DNA of 64,000 nt from Bacteroidota bacterium (GTDB lineage Bacteria; Bacteroidota; Ignavibacteria; Kapaibacteriales; Kapaibacteriaceae), in contig JAFDZT010000009.1 in NCBI GenBank assembly GCA_018266735.1, forward strand, positions 1 through 64,000, given 5' to 3'. Of the stretch, positions 8,389 to 17,100 are shown one piece after another. Each line of letters opens with the position of its first letter. Position 1 is the first letter of the stretch. The position numbers were made by a program, and so were the translations under genes. The notes beneath the pieces were generated by a model. That model made no database searches, was not told where the DNA came from, and saw nothing but the letters and a program-made list of their open reading frames with translations.

Positions 8389-9890
8389 ACATGAAGACCA
8401 TTTCCCTGAGCCTTGCCGCCCTCATCCTCCTTGTTGTTGCGGGCTGTGATAAGACCATCGACGTAACGCAACCCGGCGAATACATCCCATCTGCCAACGA
8501 CGAATTGGCAACGGCATGGGCGCCGTTCCTAGCTGACACGAATGCCCTTGTGGTGCCCGCCCCGCCAGCAGATGTGACCGCGGAGTTGGCCACGGTGAAG
8601 GCTGCCGTTGCCGGCCGAACGTCAGAGCAGAATGCTGCCATTGCCTATTGGAGCTCAAGTGCATTGATGCGGTGGAACGAGATCGCTTGTGGGCTCGTTG
8701 CCAAGTACAATGTTGCGCCGTATGCAGAACGGAACGCCGACGGGACGTTCACCGGCCAGTTCATCTCCGACCCGAACAAGCCATTCACGAATCCACCCTA
8801 TGCGTCGCGCATGTATGCGTTGTTGAGCATTGCGAACTATGATGGGTTGATCAAGGCATGGCAGGTGAAGTACAAGTACAATCGTGCAGCGCCGTATACA
8901 CTCGATCCGAGCATATCGCCCGCCGTGGCGAAGTCGACGTTGCCATCGTATCCGAGTGAAGACGCCGTGATCGCCGCATCGGCGCGTGATCTGCTCACAT
9001 TCCTCTTCCCGCTCGAAAAGGACTACTTGGCACAGAAGGCGAAGGAGTGCATGGACGTTCGCGTGTGGGCTGGTGCCAATCTGCCAAGCGACATTGCTGC
9101 GGGGGATAGCCTAGGTCATGCAGTTGCACAATTGGCCATTGCCTACTCGAAGACAGATGGGATGTCGAAGGCGAACGATCAGGCTCGTTGGAAGGTGAAG
9201 GAAGCAACGATCACGACGACGTATCCGCATTGGACCTCGCAAGAGATACCAGCCCGTCCACCAATGCTGCCATTCTTTGGCGAAGTGAAGATGTGGAACG
9301 TACCGAATGTAGAGGCTGTGCGTCCCGGACCTCCACCGGAGTTCGGTTCGGCGCAGTGGAACAAGGACATGGACGAGATGCGCGATCTCACGAAGAATCG
9401 TACACGTGAGCAGGTACGAATTGCGAACTTTTGGGAAGATGGCAGCGGAACCTACTGTCCGCCCGGCCACTGGAACCTGATCGCATGCAACGACATTCGC
9501 GCTGCAAAGTTCTCTACGGTGCGTGCCGCACGCGTGCTCGCCTACTTGAACTCCGCCGAACATGATGCCGCTGTTTCCTGTTGGGACACGAAGTACACCT
9601 ACGTTACGCCGCGTCCACGTCAGGTCGACCCCTCCGTCACAATGTCGGCCGGTTTGCCAAACTTCCCCGGCTACACCTCCGGACATAGCAACTACTCCGC
9701 CGCCGCCGCCACGGTCCTTGGCCACTTCTTCCCGGCCAACGCCGCCTCGTATACGGCCATGGCCAAGGAAGCCGCCGACTCCCGCGTCTACAGCCGCATC
9801 CACGTCCGTACGGACTGTGAGGTCGGCGTGACGCAAGGCAATGCCATTGGAGCGTATGCGGTGCAGCGGGCGATGAAAGAACGCGAGTAA
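8385..9890 (+). CDS. vanadium-dependent haloperoxidase / PAP2 superfamily lipoprotein
   Basis: The 501-residue protein has a lipoprotein signal ending LLVVAGC. Its C-terminal half carries the three PAP2/haloperoxidase motifs: K403 in KYTYVTPRPR, TSGHS with H434, and SRIHVRTD with R471 and H473. These residues bind phosphate or vanadate; the enzyme acts in the periplasm or at the surface as an acid phosphatase or haloperoxidase. The N-terminal half repeats the same layout (KYKYNRAAP from 162, YPSEDA near 190, VRVWAGAN near 226), but the key residues are replaced: E192-D193 for Gly-His, G230 for the Arg and N232 for the His. GGAGG lies 9 nt before the ATG, which overlaps the upstream stop. Confidence 0.88.
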   Translation: MNMKTISLSLAALILLVVAGCDKTIDVTQPGEYIPSANDELATAWAPFLADTNALVVPAPPADVTAELATVKAAVAGRTSEQNAAIAYWSSSALMRWNEIACGLVAKYNVAPYAERNADGTFTGQFISDPNKPFTNPPYASRMYALLSIANYDGLIKAWQVKYKYNRAAPYTLDPSISPAVAKSTLPSYPSEDAVIAASARDLLTFLFPLEKDYLAQKAKECMDVRVWAGANLPSDIAAGDSLGHAVAQLAIAYSKTDGMSKANDQARWKVKEATITTTYPHWTSQEIPARPPMLPFFGEVKMWNVPNVEAVRPGPPPEFGSAQWNKDMDEMRDLTKNRTREQVRIANFWEDGSGTYCPPGHWNLIACNDIRAAKFSTVRAARVLAYLNSAEHDAAVSCWDTKYTYVTPRPRQVDPSVTMSAGLPNFPGYTSGHSNYSAAAATVLGHFFPANAASYTAMAKEAADSRVYSRIHVRTDCEVGVTQGNAIGAYAVQRAMKERE

Positions 9891-10069
9891 AGTGACGAGT
9901 GACGAGTTACGAGTGACGAGTTAAGTGACGAGTTACGAGTTACAAGTGACAAGTAAAGTGACGAGTTACAAGTGACAAGTAAAGTGAGCGAAGTGTATTT
10001 TTGCAACTCGTCACTTGTCACTTGTCACTCGTCACTCAATTCGTCACTTGTCACTTGTCACTTGTCACT
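9891..10069. repeat. heptamer tandem-repeat array forming a large imperfect palindrome
   Basis: The whole gap between two genes consists of 7-bp units. The left arm repeats GTGACGA/GTGACAA/GTTACGA, and the right arm (10007-10069) repeats the complement, CTCGTCA/CTTGTCA. The arms can fold on each other around a short loop at 9986-10006. The same unit occurs once more in the window, inside queC (32373-32404). Short heptamer repeats of this kind are known in cyanobacterial genomes (STRR sequences); kinship here is not implied. Confidence 0.9.
9996..10003 (+). promoter_or_regulatory. candidate -7 promoter element in repeat loop
   Basis: TATTTTTG fits the Bacteroidota -7 consensus TAnnTTTG and sits in the loop between the two repeat arms, about 67 nt before the paaN start. 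No TTTG element is found 20 nt upstream, so the call rests on the -7 box alone. Confidence 0.4.
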
Positions 10070-11737
10070 ATGTTAGATCTCTCCGCCCACGAATCGACCC
10101 TCTCAGAAGCTGTGGCAGCGAATGCTGCTCGTACGTTCTACGCCCATTGGCCCGAAGCGCCAAGTGGGAAGATCTACGGTGAGACAGCGAATGCAGACGG
10201 TGAGACTGCATTCAAGGCACAGTTGAATGCGCCGTTCACACGGCTTCTGCAGCAGGGTGATGGAACATGGGTCGGTGAGGAGACCTCGCCATACGGATTC
10301 CCGCTTGGGATCACGTATCCTGCATCGAGTGTCGACACACTCATCTCGCGCGCAACGGCTGCCGAGATCGCCTGGCGGTCCCTCACACCGCAAGAGCGGG
10401 CCGTGATCTTGATCGAAGCACTCGAGCGTGCCTCGAAGCACTTCTTCGAGATCGGCTATTCCACCATGCACACCACCGGACAGGGCTTTGTGATGTCGTT
10501 CCAGGCATCCGGACCCCATGCCTTCGACCGTGCGCTTGAAGCAGTGGCCATGGGCTATTCTGCACAGGCGGGCTTTGTCGAGAACGTAACATGGTCCAAG
10601 CCGATGGGCAAGATGTCCGTCACCATCGAAAAATCCTATCGCATCGTTCCCAAGGGCATCGATCTTGTGATCGGTTGCTCCACGTTCCCGGTCTGGAACA
10701 GTGTTCCGGGAATGTTCGCCGGTCTGGTCACCGGTAACGCCGTCATCGTCAAGCCGCATCCCGCCGCCATTTATCCGATCGCTATCGTTGTGGCGCATCT
10801 GCAGCAGACGCTTGCCGACTGTGGACTCGATCCGCATGTGGTGCAGCTTGCTGTGGACACGGTGGCACACCCTTCCACCATGGACCTTGTCCTGCACCCT
10901 TCCGTTCGCATCATCGATTACACGGGCGGACCTACCTTCGGCTCGTTGGTGGAGAAGGAAGGTATGGCGGCAGGGAAGGTGGTCTACACGGAAAAGGCCG
11001 GCGTGAACTGCGCCATTCTTGAAAGTGTCGACGATCTGGATTCAGCCCTCGATAATCTTGCCTTCTCGCTTTCGCTGTATGGCGGCCAGATGTGCACGGC
11101 GCCGCAGAACATCTTCATTCCGCAGACGGGTGTGCGTGTGGGGAACGACATCGTGTCGGTGGATGATGTGGCCGCAAAGCTTCGCGAGAAAGTGGACGCA
11201 TTGGCGCATAGCGAAAAGGTGGGACCATCGACGATCGGTGCGGTGCAGAACGAACGAACGTTGGATCGTGTGCGTGCTGCCGAGGCCCTTGGTCTTGAGG
11301 CGGTCCGTCCATCGGGTCCACTCGCCCAACCCGGGTTCGATGCGGCACGCAGCGTGTCGCCATTGATCCTTCGTGCTGATCGCACGCAGGACACGGTGTT
11401 CGAGCAAGAATGGTTCGGTCCGATCTCGTTCGTGATCAGCACTGAGTCGTTCGAAGACGCACTGGCCTTGGTCGACAGAAGCATTCGCACGCATGGAGCA
11501 CTCACGACGATCGTGTACACCACGGATCCTGCAAAGCAGGAGCGTGCCGAAGACGTGATCGTACGCGCCGGCGCGCCCGTGGCCTTCAACTTCAACAGCT
11601 ATGTGTGGGTGAATCAGAGTGCCGCCTTTAGCGACTTCCATGGAGCCGGTTGCAATCCGGCAGGCAATGCAACATTCGCCGATTGGTCGTTCGTGACCAA
11701 TCGGTACAATGTTGTTGGAGTGCGCAAGCAGGCCTAA
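10070..11737 (+). CDS. paaN: PaaN-type aldehyde dehydrogenase (phenylacetate degradation family)
   Basis: The 555-residue protein has the aldehyde dehydrogenase fold with the family's altered motifs: VIGCSTFPVWNSVPG and GNAVIVKPHP (about 200-230), and the catalytic cysteine C342 in YGGQMCTAPQN. Overall it resembles PaaN, the NADP-dependent semialdehyde dehydrogenase that oxidises the ring-cleavage product in aerobic phenylacetyl-CoA breakdown. No other paa gene is in the window, so the pathway role is inferred from the family only. The ATG at 10070 directly follows the heptamer repeats, and no ribosome site exists because the repeat fills the leader. Upstream in-frame codons would translate the repeat and are rejected. 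Confidence 0.82.
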   Translation: MLDLSAHESTLSEAVAANAARTFYAHWPEAPSGKIYGETANADGETAFKAQLNAPFTRLLQQGDGTWVGEETSPYGFPLGITYPASSVDTLISRATAAEIAWRSLTPQERAVILIEALERASKHFFEIGYSTMHTTGQGFVMSFQASGPHAFDRALEAVAMGYSAQAGFVENVTWSKPMGKMSVTIEKSYRIVPKGIDLVIGCSTFPVWNSVPGMFAGLVTGNAVIVKPHPAAIYPIAIVVAHLQQTLADCGLDPHVVQLAVDTVAHPSTMDLVLHPSVRIIDYTGGPTFGSLVEKEGMAAGKVVYTEKAGVNCAILESVDDLDSALDNLAFSLSLYGGQMCTAPQNIFIPQTGVRVGNDIVSVDDVAAKLREKVDALAHSEKVGPSTIGAVQNERTLDRVRAAEALGLEAVRPSGPLAQPGFDAARSVSPLILRADRTQDTVFEQEWFGPISFVISTESFEDALALVDRSIRTHGALTTIVYTTDPAKQERAEDVIVRAGAPVAFNFNSYVWVNQSAAFSDFHGAGCNPAGNATFADWSFVTNRYNVVGVRKQA

Positions 11738-11752
11738 GACGTGGTCTTAGGC
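11732..11752. terminator. stem-loop spanning both convergent stop codons
   Basis: A perfect 9-bp stem GCCTAAGAC / GTCTTAGGC with a 3-nt loop contains the stop codon of paaN (11735-11737) and that of the convergent gene (11747-11749). There is no T-run on either side, so it may protect 3' ends or end transcription only weakly. Confidence 0.5.
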
Positions 11753-12178
11753 TAGTTCCAGGACCATGTCCGTGGCATTGTAGAAGCCGGCCATATCGGC
11801 CTGCAGCAAGCCCGGGTGATGGATGAAGAGCCAGTCCCAGAGCGGCATCAGAAGGTCCATGGTCCCTTCAGGATCTTCGGGGTCGAAGTTCACTTCGATG
11901 CCGATGGACATCTTTGCCAATTCCAGGCATTCCTTGACGCGGGCAACACCCTCTTCGTCGTCGGATTCCTTCAGGTATTCTTCGAACTCTTCGACCTCTT
12001 CTTCGAAGTCACCATCGCCGCGCGTGTAGATATCGAGAGCGCCAACGATGGTCTCGCCAATCCGCATCTCGCCATCGAGCAGCGTGTATCCTTCGCCGAA
12101 CGTGGCCCAAATGAGTGCGAGATCTCCCATTGTTGGAACGGCGTCGCTCTCAACAAAGTAGCGCATGAAGTATTCCAT
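11747..12178 (-). CDS. conserved-looking acidic protein, unknown function
   Basis: The 143-residue product is strongly acidic, with a run DGDFEEEVEEFEEYLKESDDEEG in the middle and a hydrophobic, tryptophan-rich C-terminal part (LMPLWDWLFIHHPG). No signal peptide or catalytic motif is visible. AGAGGG is placed five bases before the ATG, which supports this start. It follows the PLP enzyme gene by 14 bp on the same strand and is probably its operon partner. I do not recognise the family. Confidence 0.72.
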   Translation of the reverse strand: MEYFMRYFVESDAVPTMGDLALIWATFGEGYTLLDGEMRIGETIVGALDIYTRGDGDFEEEVEEFEEYLKESDDEEGVARVKECLELAKMSIGIEVNFDPEDPEGTMDLLMPLWDWLFIHHPGLLQADMAGFYNATDMVLELA

Positions 12179-12192
12179 GGTGACCCTCTTCG

Positions 12193-13332
12193 TTAGATGT
12201 GTTGAAATGCTTGTTCGAGGTCTGCAAGAAGGTCTTCGACGTCTTCAATTCCTACGCTCAGACGCACAAGACCTTCTGTGACGCCAAGACGGTCACGTTG
12301 TTCTTTGGGGATGCTGCCATGCGTCATGGACACCGGATGGCAGACCAGCGATTCAACACCTCCGAGCGACTCGGCAAGCGTGAAGACCTTCAGTGCCTTG
12401 GTGAAGGCCGTAGCGGCAGCAAGCGAACCGAGCTCGATGGAGATCATGCCGCCAAAGCCCGACATTTGACGTTGGGCAAGCGCATGTTGGGGATGCGAAG
12501 GAAGTCCGGGATAGTGCGTGACCTGCACGCGAGGGTGCGACGCGCAATACGCGGCGATCTGCATGGCATTGGACTGATGGCGGTCCATGCGCACGGCCAA
12601 TGTCTTGCTGGAACGCAGCAGGAGCCAGCATTCGAACGGACCCGGAACTGCGCCAACAGCGTTCTGCAGGAACTTCAGGCGCTCGGCAATGTCGTCGCGA
12701 TTCGTTGCCACGATCCCACTGACGAGATCGCTATGTCCGCCCAGATACTTCGTGGCGCTGTGCACCACGATGTCGGCTCCGAGCGTCAGCGGACGTTGGA
12801 AGTACGGCGAAGCAAAGGTATTGTCCACCACCATCAACACGCCATGCTGCCGTGCCACCTTGGCAACCTCGACCAGGTCGGTGAGCGTCATCATCGGATT
12901 GGTGGGCGTTTCGGTATAGATCATGGCCGTACGATCGGTGACGGCCTTGGCCACATTCGCCGGGTCGCGCATGTCGACAAAGGAGAACGTCAGCCCGAAG
13001 CGCTCGAGCACCTTGGTGGCCAGGCGATACGTGCCTCCATACATATCCTCTGCCATGATCACGTGGTCGCCTGCGTTCAACAGGCGCATCACCGTGTCGA
13101 CGGCGGCCGTGCCACTTCCAAAGGCAAAGGCGGCAATGCCTTCTTCAAGGGCGGCAAGGTTCTCTTCCCATGCGAATCGCGTCGGATTCTGCGTGCGGGC
13201 ATATTCGAAGCCCGTGTGCTTGCCGATCTCGATCTGAGCATAGGTGCTCGTTTGGAACAGCGGAACGGTCACGGCTCCGGTAACGGATTCGGGTTCTTGG
13301 CCTACGTGAATGGCCTTGGTCGAGAACTTCAT
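12193..13332 (-). CDS. cystathionine gamma-synthase / gamma-lyase family PLP enzyme
   Basis: The 379 residues match the Cys/Met metabolism PLP family in length and motifs: the N-terminal STKAIHVGQEP, YARTQNPTR (about 44-52), FGSGTAAVDT (about 71-80), VVDNTFASPYFQRP and the cofactor lysine K195 in HSATKYLGGHSDL. Members make cystathionine from activated homoserine or split it to cysteine. The sequence does not separate gamma-synthase from gamma-lyase. It acts in cytoplasmic sulfur amino-acid metabolism. It is followed closely by the acidic protein gene, and a strong terminator (13362-13385) separates it from the gene upstream. Confidence 0.92.
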   Translation of the reverse strand: MKFSTKAIHVGQEPESVTGAVTVPLFQTSTYAQIEIGKHTGFEYARTQNPTRFAWEENLAALEEGIAAFAFGSGTAAVDTVMRLLNAGDHVIMAEDMYGGTYRLATKVLERFGLTFSFVDMRDPANVAKAVTDRTAMIYTETPTNPMMTLTDLVEVAKVARQHGVLMVVDNTFASPYFQRPLTLGADIVVHSATKYLGGHSDLVSGIVATNRDDIAERLKFLQNAVGAVPGPFECWLLLRSSKTLAVRMDRHQSNAMQIAAYCASHPRVQVTHYPGLPSHPQHALAQRQMSGFGGMISIELGSLAAATAFTKALKVFTLAESLGGVESLVCHPVSMTHGSIPKEQRDRLGVTEGLVRLSVGIEDVEDLLADLEQAFQHI

Positions 13333-13361
13333 GATGGCGAGGTCGACGGAGAAGTGGCAAG

Positions 13362-13385
13362 AAAAAACGCCGCATAGAGCGGCGT
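13362..13385 (-). terminator. rho-independent terminator
   Basis: Read on the minus strand, the stem ACGCCGC / GCGGCGT with a 5-nt loop is followed by six T residues. It ends the transcript of the secreted protein gene at 13411-13980. Confidence 0.85.
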
Positions 13386-13410
13386 CGAGATCGATCGAGT
13401 GGGGGAGTTC

Positions 13411-13980
13411 TTATCGTGAGATATAGAACTTTTCTGCGCGACGGTAGTTGGAACCTTGCAAGATGCAGATGTAGACACCTTCGGGCAGTTCGGAGATGGA
13501 CAGGGAATAGTCGTGCTCGCCCTTCCGTTCGGAACCGCGATACACGTCCATCACCTTTTTCCCGAGCATGTTGTAGATGCCGAGATCCACGGTCGACTCG
13601 TCTTGCACAAGTTCGATGCGGGCATTGAACACGTCGGACGTTGCACGGACAAAGACGATGCGACTGGCTCGGACGGTGTCAGCTTCGCGTACCTGGGTCT
13701 TCCCTTGTGTTGTCGTGGAGGTCGTCCGCGCAGCGGGTTGCCCCGGTTGCTTTGTTGTTCCCAGGGCCAGGATGGACGTTTCCATGGCGCCGTAGAACGG
13801 CATGCCATAACGAAGCGCCGACAGCGTGCGCAGGTCGTTGATGCTGATGGAGGAGGTCGACGTGGTCTTCTTCGTCTTGTCGGCACGGGCGATCGAAGGG
13901 ACCAATACGCCGACCGCGACCATGGTAAGGACCAGGGTGGCGGGGCCAAGAAGGCGGGCGATATGGACAGAGATCTTCAT
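13411..13980 (-). CDS. secreted protein with T9SS-type C-terminal domain
   Basis: The 189-residue protein has a signal sequence (hydrophobic core ATLVLTMVAVGVLVPSIARA), a Thr/Ser-rich linker, and a C-terminal beta domain of about 75 residues with IYNMLGKKVMDV, LPEGVYICIL and a closing KFYISR. This is the layout of type IX secretion sorting domains, which direct export across the outer membrane and attachment to the surface in Bacteroidota relatives. The start at 13980 begins the signal peptide and lacks a ribosome site. It heads a row of three secreted proteins on this strand; the product's own role is unknown. Confidence 0.75.
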   Translation of the reverse strand: MKISVHIARLLGPATLVLTMVAVGVLVPSIARADKTKKTTSTSSISINDLRTLSALRYGMPFYGAMETSILALGTTKQPGQPAARTTSTTTQGKTQVREADTVRASRIVFVRATSDVFNARIELVQDESTVDLGIYNMLGKKVMDVYRGSERKGEHDYSLSISELPEGVYICILQGSNYRRAEKFYISR

Positions 13981-14008
13981 GATCGGATCGTACCAATGGG
14001 TGCTACAA

Positions 14009-14016
14009 CAAACGTA
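14009..14016 (-). promoter_or_regulatory. candidate -7 promoter element
   Basis: Minus-strand TACGTTTG fits TAnnTTTG and lies 29 nt upstream of the start at 13980, giving a leader of roughly 20 nt. A correctly spaced -33 box was not found. Confidence 0.45.
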
Positions 14017-14052
14017 CGAAAGAGGAAAGGAATTCCCATGCCACAAATGATG

Positions 14053-14092
14053 AAAAAGAAAACGGCGACCTCCCGGGTGGAAGGTCGCCGTT
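14053..14092 (-). terminator. rho-independent terminator
   Basis: On the minus strand a long GC-rich stem with arms around AACGGCGACCTCC (14061-14073) and its complement (14079-14092) is followed by TTTTCTTTTT. It terminates the 4.4-kb gene at 14112-18533. Confidence 0.88.
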
Positions 14093-14111
14093 GTACGGTT
14101 GCTCGGGGACG

Positions 14112-17100
14112 TTAGTTGCTGATGATCAGGCGGCGTGTTTCCTGGTAATCGGCCGAACGCATCCGGACGAAGTACAGACCGGTGCCGAGATCATTCGTGG
14201 AGAAGCGGAGCGTGTAGGCTCCACCGTCCGTCATTTCGTTGTGCAGTGTGCGGACGACCTGACCGAGCTGATTCATCAGTTCGATGGTCGTGACCGTGTT
14301 GAAGCCGATCGAGATGTCGAGTGCCACCTCGCCACCTCGCGATGGATTCGGTGAGATCTCGCCGATGTTGAACGTCTTCTGTCCGAGCGTCACAACGCGC
14401 TTCGTAAGGGCGCAGTTGTAGATGGTCGTGCTGTCGCCCGTTGTCGATGGGACCACACAAGCGCGTGGATAGACGACATCCAGGTTCTGATAGAACGTGA
14501 AGTTCGCCGAGAGCAGCGACATTGCGCGGAAGCGGAAGAGCTCGCCATTGGCGGCCAGTGGGGCACCACCGGTTGCCACAAAGGTGAGGCGTGCCGTGGA
14601 GTCGTTCACTGCCGTAAAGGTCGGTGCGCCAACGGTCCATCCCGGTGCCTGTGCACCAACGATGATCGATCCATCCGTGAAGGCCATGGTACGCTGATCG
14701 TACACCATCGTGGCCGTGAAGGAGGTGAGGTTCGCAAGGTTCCAGCTATTGCTGTTGCCTGCAACGCTCAGGTTGATCTCTTCGCCCGGCTTGATCGTTT
14801 GACCGGCCGTGGTGGAGTTGGTGAGCGACATGGAGACGGGGACCACAAAGCCGGTTCCGATCACGGTTGCATAGGTGTTCGGCTTGAGCTCTGTTGCGTC
14901 GCCATCCACGTAGTTCGTGATGTGGAAGCGTGCGCTGTATGGACGGTCTGCCCATGGTGCCGCATTTGGCTCTGTTGGCGTGAAGCGAACACGAACGCGA
15001 TAGGTCTCGCCCGGTGTGATCAGGAGCGGCGGTGTGACGGCCGTTCCACCACCGTTGAAGATCGAAACGATCGTGAAGGCAGCAGCATCAGCATCGACCG
15101 CTGTGATCGACTCGATGCGCAGTGGCTTCAGTCCTGCACCGGTGTTCGTGATGGTGAACTCGGCCTCTGGCACATCGCAGTTGGCGAGCTTGCGACCGTA
15201 GTCGATGTTCGTCACCGCAATGTCAGGACCGGAGCAACCACCCACGCTCACGCTTTCAACCGAGAGCGTATCGGGAGGTACCGGAGCTTCGGCCTTCACG
15301 GTTGGGAAGTTGCCTTGCTTGCCATTGTGCGTGATGTTGATGCTGGCATTATACGTGCCTTGACCACCGGCGGGACGGGTGAACTGGATGCCGATCGTTT
15401 GACGGCCGTTGTTCATCGGAACCGTGATCGGTGTGTTCGGAGGCCCTGCCGCAAAGGCGAAGGCCGGATCGGTGCCGGCTGCGAACGCCATGTTCGTAAT
15501 GATGAGGTCTTCCGTCGTGCTTGGGTTCACGATCACGATGTCCTTCACTACTGGTGTACCTTCAGGCGTTTCAGCACACGTCCAGGAGTTTCCTGTTGTC
15601 TGGATCTTCGGAAGGATACCAACGCCGTCCAAGCGGCCATTTGGAGCTGTGACGGACGCGTCCTTGAATGTCGGAACCACAAGAGCCGTGTAGGACTGCT
15701 CAGCGCCTGGACGGAATTCGAGGTCGATGACGATGGTGTCGACGGCTTTCGCTCCGTCGCCCGTGATATCTACATCACCCGTGACCGGAGTGCCATTCAG
15801 TGAATAGCCCGTGATCTTGAAGACGTAGTTGTTGTCGTTCGTGCCGTTCGGGAAGTACTTGCCGCCCGTGACGAAGTTGACATCCGTGACCGTGATCACT
15901 TGCTTGCCGCTGTTCGTGAGTCGGATCGATGCGGCCTTGACCGTGTTCACGCGGCGCTTGAGCCAGTCATGGTTCGTGATCAATGGACCCGGTGCTTGCA
16001 CTTCACCATCCCATGTAGACACACTGTCGCCAACAGCATCGTTGGTCTCGCACGATACATCGATCGAGTCCTTGCCAATGTCCGGGCGTGAATAACAGAC
16101 GCTTGTCACATAGACATTCCCACGAGGTGCAACGGTGATCGGCAATGGTGGCGTGGTTGGTGTTGACAGCGTGAAGTTCGATCCAACATTGCGGAACGAC
16201 TTGATCACAAGCGTGTCGGTACCGGGGTTCTCGATGAACAAGCCACCGGTCTTGCACTTCTGCTCGCCAATGCCAAGAATGCCTGCATGGAAGTCATCGA
16301 TACGGATACGTGGCTGCACAGCGATACCGGTGATCGGGATCTTGAATTCAGAGCACAGTGTCTTGACGATGATCGTGTCGACGTCAAAGTCTGTGGCCGG
16401 ATCGGTGGTCTCTTCCTTGGCGTCGTATTCGACGGTGATCTGTGTCGAGCCCTTTGCAGGGATGTCAATGGCCGGTGGGATCGGCGTTCCGATGATCGCG
16501 TACGTGGTGCCAATCATGAGCTTCACCGACGTGATCGAGATTTTCGCATCGCTAGCATTGGAGACCGTGACGTTCTGCTGAACCTTGCGGCCGACGCGCA
16601 CTCGACCAAAATCAAGCGGTTGCGGATTGAACGTGACCTTGTCGGCGAAGTAGAACGCTGAGTCATACGTGACGTTGTTCGCCCAGTCCTTCACATAGAA
16701 ATAGGCAGATGCGTCCTTGCTCTTGTCGATCACATTCAGCTTGAACTGGAACTTCTTGTACGAAGGGTCGCGAGGCAACGGAATGTTCGGATCCGTCACT
16801 TGGACGATCTCGTAATTGGTACTCACACGACCGATCGTGTCGTCACGGAAGTCGATCTCGGACACACCGGTTTCCACCTGGTCGGAGTCCTTGGGAACAG
16901 GAAGAGGGGGATCGGGGATGTTACGGATCTCTGTAATGTCAACGGTCCAGTCGCCACACACCTCTGACTTCTTCAGTACGGGTGGCATGGTGTCTTGAAT
17001 ACCGGTTGGCTTAAAGGCAGCAGCAGCCGGCCATCCATAGGCATCCGTCTGGCCGAATCCATAGATATATCCGCCGAACTTGATGTTGCCATTGCTCGAG

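Noticed and set aside
10001..10069. N-terminal extension of paaN
   Set aside because: It would translate the heptamer repeat into a repeating LVTCHLS peptide unlike any aldehyde dehydrogenase start.
9891..10069. CRISPR array
   Set aside because: Units are 7 bp and contiguous with no unique spacers and no cas genes.
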